64,000 nt of DNA, from positions 1-64,000 of the forward strand of contig JANIHI010000002.1 of NCBI GenBank assembly GCA_024518585.1, read 5' to 3'. The first letter of the stretch is position 1. Each line of letters opens with the position of its first letter. Source of the DNA: Methanolinea sp. Its GTDB lineage: Archaea; Halobacteriota; Methanomicrobia; Methanomicrobiales; Methanospirillaceae. Of this stretch, positions 60,709-64,000 are shown in pieces. A program made the position numbers and the translations under genes. The notes under the pieces were generated by a model. That model had not been told where the DNA came from. It was given only the letters and a program-made list of their open reading frames with translations, and did not search any database.

Positions 60709-61083
60709 TCAGGCTTCCTGCAGGCCCCTGCGGCATCTCCGCGGGCAGTTTCCCTGTTCCCTGCGGGGGCATTTATCTATGCGGAGGCACTTGCCGGTTG
60801 TCAGGGCCTCGGCAACCTTCCTTCGTGCGGTATGCAGATCCCTCCAGACGGTTCTCCGGGAGACCCCGAGGACGGCGGCAGCCTCCTCCTGTTCGAGTCC
60901 CTCGAGATCGATGAGGCGGAGGAGTTCCACCTCTTCGGGAAGGAGCGTGATGGGACGGCCACCCTCGTCCGGTGCGCACTCAGGAATAAAACACCAGGTG
61001 GATGTGGTCTCTCCCAGTACACGTGGCATCCTTGGCCTCCCCCGCCTCCGGTTGGGGCTCCCCGCAAGAACGTCTGTCGACAT
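60709..61083 (-). CDS. DUF134-family putative DNA-binding protein
   Basis: A 124-residue protein. Residues 45-90 form a sigma-like helix-turn-helix (LLPEEVELLRLIDLEGLEQE, EAAAVLGVSRRTVWRDLHTA). The N-terminal RRRGRPRMPRVLG and the Cys-rich end (CLRIDKCPRREQGNCPRRC) fit DUF134 proteins, small regulators often found beside nitrogenase-cofactor-type or DUF5320 proteins. The Cys residues could bind a metal. The start is uncertain. Confidence 0.75.
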   Translation of the reverse strand: MSTDVLAGSPNRRRGRPRMPRVLGETTSTWCFIPECAPDEGGRPITLLPEEVELLRLIDLEGLEQEEAAAVLGVSRRTVWRDLHTARRKVAEALTTGKCLRIDKCPRREQGNCPRRCRRGLQEA

Positions 61084-61193
61084 GATCCCGTGCTCTTTCT
61101 TTGGTCTCTGCCAATATGATGTTAATCTTTGGGTGATGGGCCGGGATTATATGGCCAGGCCTGCAGGAACTCCGGTTCTGATGGAGTGACCTG

Positions 61194-61412
61194 TCAGATC
61201 TCGCCCGTCTCCCTCATCAGCCGGACGATGTCGAGGTACCGGTCAGGCTCCTCGCGGAAAATCTTTCTCCGGGACGACCGGGACCGCTGTCTCTCCCGTG
61301 CTATCTGGAGAGCCGTCCGGAGGGGAATCGACCGTGCGTGTGGTCCGGCTGCAGACTGGTGAACGAAAAGGGAGGAAGGATTGTTGTTCTTCCTCTGCAT
61401 GTCGTCGGACAT
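61194..61412 (-). CDS. Small basic protein beside DUF134 and DUF5320 genes
   Basis: A 72-residue protein from ATG 61412: MSDDMQRKNNNPSSLFVHQS, then a basic helix (IPLRTALQIARERQRSRSSR) and REEPDRYLDIVRLMRETGEI. No family recognised. It lies on the same strand 46 bases after the DUF5320 gene. The upstream in-frame extension is antisense-like and Pro/Gly-rich, so the shorter start is preferred. Confidence 0.5.
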   Translation of the reverse strand: MSDDMQRKNNNPSSLFVHQSAAGPHARSIPLRTALQIARERQRSRSSRRKIFREEPDRYLDIVRLMRETGEI

Positions 61413-61458
61413 GGTATCACCCGTTTTTCCTGTGAGAGGCCGGGTAGGACTCTCTCGT

Positions 61459-61740
61459 TCACCAGAAAAAGCGCCAGCAGCGCCCTCTTCCAAACCCCCT
61501 GCCGCACCCCCAGGGGATGCCGCCACGGCCACGGCCATACACGACGGGGTAACCCCGTGGGGCCGCGGTCCCTGCAGGACCCTGGCCGGGTGGCACCTGC
61601 GTGCCCTGTTCTGCTGGCTGGGCAGCCTGCTGCTGTGCCTGCGGGGGAACGGGAGCAACACCGAAAGGCCTGCAGCGCCCCATCCCCCATCCTGTCATCG
61701 GTCCCCTCCCGAGGGGACCGGTTCCGTCAAGTCCTGGCAT
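61459..61740 (-). CDS. DUF5320 family Gly-rich protein
   Basis: A 93-residue protein. It begins MPGLDGTGPLGRGPMTGWGM (the DUF5320 signature), continues with a Gln/Pro-rich middle and ends with Gly/Arg/Trp-rich GRGRGGIPWGCGRGFGRGRC. Such proteins are often next to NifX/NifB-type (dinitrogenase iron-molybdenum cofactor-like) and DUF134 genes. Function unknown; metal or cluster binding is suspected. ATG 61740 fits the family start. Confidence 0.8.
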   Translation of the reverse strand: MPGLDGTGPLGRGPMTGWGMGRCRPFGVAPVPPQAQQQAAQPAEQGTQVPPGQGPAGTAAPRGYPVVYGRGRGGIPWGCGRGFGRGRCWRFFW

Positions 61741-61775
61741 ATTTTTTAGCCTCCTGTGCTCACGCACATATATTT

Positions 61776-61785
61776 CTCATATGAG
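61776..61785. promoter_or_regulatory. Palindrome CTCATATGAG before the DUF5320 gene
   Basis: A second copy of the palindrome found before atwA, again directly downstream of a TATA-like sequence (minus-strand TATTTATG at 61786-61793) and about 36 bases before ATG 61740. Confidence 0.5.
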
Positions 61786-61853
61786 CATAAATACATCAAA
61801 CTGACGGAAGGGGCAGGCAGCAATCCCAACCGGTGGCGCCGGCATTTTTCCCC

Positions 61854-62345
61854 TCATTTATCGAATATTTCCAGATCGAAGCCGTGGGAGGCAAGGATCC
61901 CGCGGCAGCGGGAGGCGAACTCGTCTCCCGGGAGACCTGCGAGGGGTGCAACGGCATCATTCCAGAGCTGCACGAGACGGGGGTCAGAGGATTCAAGCGA
62001 TGACCTCCCCTTCACCCGGCCGACTTCCTGCCCCGTCCCGTCACGGATGCGCATGGTCATGCACCGGAACTCGTGGCAGATACGCGGGCGGAACGGGTAA
62101 ATGGTGCAGGAAAAGATACCATCGTCCTGCCGCCGGAGGAACGGGCACCACCCCCTCTCCCACGCAGGGGGATCCGTGCGGGAAAAGAGGGCGACGAGGG
62201 ATGGGACGACCTGCACAGGGAGCGTCTCGCGGGTCACACGGACGCTGATGAGAAAAGAGCGGGGAGATGTGGTCCTGATGACCTGGATGTGCCTTCCAAG
62301 GCTCATGCAGCACTTTCCACACCGCGTGCAGGGAAAGACTGTCAC
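61854..62345 (-). CDS. YkgJ-type cysteine-cluster protein
   Basis: A 163-residue protein starting at GTG 62345, which overlaps the truA stop (GTGA). Near the start FPCTRCGKCCMSLGR, and later WCPFLRRQDDGIFSCTIYPF and RPRICHEFRC, give the CxxCxxCC...C...C pattern of zinc/iron-chelating YkgJ proteins (formerly UPF0153). Role unknown; co-translation with truA suggests an RNA-related or housekeeping function. Confidence 0.78.
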   Translation of the reverse strand: MTVFPCTRCGKCCMSLGRHIQVIRTTSPRSFLISVRVTRETLPVQVVPSLVALFSRTDPPAWERGWCPFLRRQDDGIFSCTIYPFRPRICHEFRCMTMRIRDGTGQEVGRVKGRSSLESSDPRLVQLWNDAVAPLAGLPGDEFASRCRGILASHGFDLEIFDK

Positions 62346-63193
62346 GACCTTACACTCCCCTGGTCCGGGCCATCCCCCGCGAGGTGTCCGATGACGCGGG
62401 CCATCACCCGGTGGGACGCAAGTTCCCGGCTGAGGAAGCGCCGTGCCCGGTGACCCGGGTCGACCGGGATGAAGGAAAACCCGTACGCGATCTCCCAGAG
62501 CACAAGCCCCCCGGGTGCCGCAGGGGAGAGGGGCCCGACGGAGGCGCCCTCCAGGCGTGACGCGATCTCGCCTTCGTCCCCCCTGCCTGACCCGACAAGA
62601 GAGAGGGCCTGCGCCATGTACCGCACCATGTGCCAGAGGAAGCTCTCGGCACACACCTCAAAGACGGGGAGACCCCCCTCGGCAAAGACCCGGGCGGACA
62701 GGACCCTCCGGACCGGGTCCCTGCCATCCCGGCGGGCGAACTGCGAGAAGTCGTGCGTCCCCAAAAAGATCCGGGCAGCCCGGTCCATTGCCGGGACGTC
62801 GAGATCCCGGTCTCCAAAGAAGTACCGGTACGTCCTGTGGTGGGCCGCGTGCCGCGGGTGGAAGTCGGGGGGGACCTCTGCGTACCCTGTCACCCACAGG
62901 TCGGAAGGCAGGTGCCAGCGGAGGAGGGAAACCGCCCGACCGGGGAAGGGCGTGGAGATGCAAAAGACCTGTCCCCGTGCGTGGACGCCCCGGTCGGTTC
63001 TCCCTGCCGCCTGGAAACGACCGGACCGGGCGTCGGAAAAGAGACCCAGCCGGAGGCAGGCGGCAAAAAACTCCCCCTCGACGGTCCGCGGACCTGCCTG
63101 GACCTGGGACCCAAAAAAACCATCGCCGATGTACCCGCAGCGGAAAGCGAGCCGTCTTACCTCTGGGAGATCCTGTGCGAGATCCTCTTCCAT
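62342..63193 (-). CDS. truA: tRNA pseudouridine(38-40) synthase TruA
   Basis: A 283-residue TruA-type enzyme. LAFRCGYIGDGFFGSQVQAG leads in; the catalytic Asp is D67 in AAGRTDRGVHARGQVFCIST. Further motifs are HHRTYRYFF, DFSQFARRD and CAESFLWHMVRYMAQALSLV. It isomerises uridines in the anticodon stem-loop. It overlaps the PHP gene by 37 bases and the YkgJ gene by four. Confidence 0.9.
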   Translation of the reverse strand: MEEDLAQDLPEVRRLAFRCGYIGDGFFGSQVQAGPRTVEGEFFAACLRLGLFSDARSGRFQAAGRTDRGVHARGQVFCISTPFPGRAVSLLRWHLPSDLWVTGYAEVPPDFHPRHAAHHRTYRYFFGDRDLDVPAMDRAARIFLGTHDFSQFARRDGRDPVRRVLSARVFAEGGLPVFEVCAESFLWHMVRYMAQALSLVGSGRGDEGEIASRLEGASVGPLSPAAPGGLVLWEIAYGFSFIPVDPGHRARRFLSRELASHRVMARVIGHLAGDGPDQGSVRS

Positions 63194-63825
63194 GTGTTTC
63201 TCAGCGACTGCCGCGTGTAGGTGCGAAGCGGGGTCATTCTCCCGAATGCGTGCGTCTTCCCGGCCCGTATTGCAGCAAGGAGGGACGCCAGGTCAGGAGG
63301 GCTCTCCACGAGCGTCCGGCCATACCCGACAAACCGGGCATTATGGGCATCCGACCCGCCGACACAGGGCTTGCCCAGCCTCCGTGCGACCCGCCCGGCC
63401 TTCCTGTTTGCTGCCCCCACGATGTACCTGCTGTTGAAGACCTCGATCGCATCGACGTCATTGACCCAGGAATCGATCTTTCTCCCAGCCCCGTGCCGCC
63501 AGAGGTGGAAGGGGTGGGGGAGGATCACCAGGCCGCCGGCCGCCCGTGCCAGCCTGACCGTCTCTGCCATGTCAAGGCCCCGGGGGATCGGGGCCGTTAC
63601 ACCGAGCACGAGGAGGTGGCCCTGGAGGGTGGAGACCTCGATCCCGGGGATTATGATGAGCCGCGTGGGGAGTGTGAGGGCGAGGAGTGCCCCGGAAACC
63701 GTGTCGTGGTCTGTGATGGCGATTGCATCCAGCCCGACCGACTCCGCCCGGAAGATGACCTCTTCAACGCTGCTCTCCCCGTCCCGGGAGTGGTTGGTAT
63801 GGACGTGGAGGTCGCAGGCAAGCAT
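63157..63825 (-). CDS. PHP-domain phosphoesterase
   Basis: A 222-residue PHP protein: LACDLHVHTNHSRDGESSVE (H-x-H motif), AIAITDHDTVSG, IIIPGIEVSTLQGHLLVLGV, LVILPHPFHLWRHG and CVGGSDAHNARFVGYG. The metal-binding His/Asp/Glu set is complete. Possible activities include phosphatase or phosphodiesterase on nucleotides or sugar phosphates. It overlaps truA downstream. Confidence 0.85.
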   Translation of the reverse strand: MLACDLHVHTNHSRDGESSVEEVIFRAESVGLDAIAITDHDTVSGALLALTLPTRLIIIPGIEVSTLQGHLLVLGVTAPIPRGLDMAETVRLARAAGGLVILPHPFHLWRHGAGRKIDSWVNDVDAIEVFNSRYIVGAANRKAGRVARRLGKPCVGGSDAHNARFVGYGRTLVESPPDLASLLAAIRAGKTHAFGRMTPLRTYTRQSLRNTWKRISHRISQR

Positions 63826-63867
63826 CTGATCATACCCTTTTTGACCTGTGTGATATTAAGAAGATTT

Positions 63868-64000
63868 ATGCGCATCCTCCTCCCGACCGGCAGGGCAACC
63901 CGGGCGGTGGTGGAAGAGGCAGCAGCAGGCCTGGACGCCCGCGTGGTCGTGACCGGGGAGATCGCCTCGTTCCTCACCCCGGAGAAACTTGCGGCCCTCC
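63868..64000 (+). CDS. Start of a dihydropteroate-synthase-related protein, partial
   Basis: ATG 63868 opens MRILLPTGRATRAVVEEAAA, then DARVVVTGEIASFLTPEKLA to the window edge. This N-terminus resembles the archaeal dihydropteroate synthase-related (DUF6513-type) proteins tied to tetrahydromethanopterin biosynthesis. A TATA-like TGATATTAAG lies upstream at 63850-63860, divergent from the PHP gene. Only 44 codons are seen. Confidence 0.55.
   Translation, partial: MRILLPTGRATRAVVEEAAAGLDARVVVTGEIASFLTPEKLAAL

Noticed and set aside
1-64000. CRISPR arrays
   Set aside because: No regularly spaced direct repeats with unique spacers were seen; the only tandem array is the three-unit 11-bp repeat.
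1-64000. tRNA or rRNA genes
   Set aside because: No cloverleaf, T-loop consensus or rRNA-like sequence was recognised in the intergenic regions; a covariance search was not possible.

Overview
The window looks like chromosome of a hydrogenotrophic methanogen, probably Methanomicrobiales or a near relative. Evidence seen directly: a methyl-coenzyme M reductase component A2 (AtwA) gene, a thermosome subunit, archaeal RPA, TiaS, deoxyhypusine synthase, CTP-dependent riboflavin kinase, a pyruvate:ferredoxin oxidoreductase operon, archaeal mevalonate-pathway genes, and TATA boxes about 25-35 bases before leaderless or nearly leaderless starts. Core genes are GC-rich; the middle of the surface-glycan region is strikingly AT-rich.

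Layout. 1-4.9 kb: debris, with two transposase tails, a decayed UDP-GlcNAc 2-epimerase, a HicB-like fossil, a VapBC pair, fragments of an epimerase and of a UDP-ManNAc dehydrogenase, and a HepT/MntA pair. 5.2-11.5 kb: acetyltransferase, aminotransferase, oxidoreductase, nucleotide-sugar dehydrogenase and 2-epimerase, together the five activities expected for UDP-2,3-diacetamido-2,3-dideoxymannuronate (WbpA/B/E/D/I type), interrupted by an AbrB/RelE-type pair. 11.9-16.3 kb: epimerase and UDP-ManNAc dehydrogenase, each beside HEPN/MNT modules. 16.3-28.8 kb: mostly AT-rich glycan assembly block (flippase, PaaK/CapK-like ligase, two DUF362 proteins, four GT4-type glycosyltransferases, a large membrane protein, a methyltransferase). 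28.8-33.3 kb: two NAD-dependent epimerases, a Schlafen/AlbA_2 protein and a membrane GT2. 33.8-38.1 kb: at least six HEPN/MNT genes or wrecks in both orientations, with dispersed repeats. 38.2-64 kb: ordinary housekeeping genes.

In the housekeeping half: DUF35-thiolase-HMG-CoA synthase-XRE regulator (mevalonate entry); ribK-ribB; RPA and its associated OB-fold protein; CbiZ fused to a Cys-rich domain next to a divergent, frameshifted ThiC paralogue; pyrF-dys; tiaS; thermosome; porBACD order; AtwA; small zinc, DUF134 and DUF5320 proteins; truA; PHP domain; and the start of a pterin-synthase-related gene at the right edge.

Most interesting: (i) toxin-antitoxin modules of the glycan region lie at joints between partial copies of the same nucleotide-sugar genes; (ii) many HEPN/MNT modules, with the toxin half usually broken; (iii) a ThiC paralogue beside a cobamide-salvage gene, a candidate 5-hydroxybenzimidazole synthase; (iv) a palindrome shared by two promoters just downstream of their TATA boxes; (v) a glycosyltransferase that is half AT-rich and half GC-rich. 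Several frameshifts fall in homopolymers, so sequencing error must be excluded before calling them pseudogenes.
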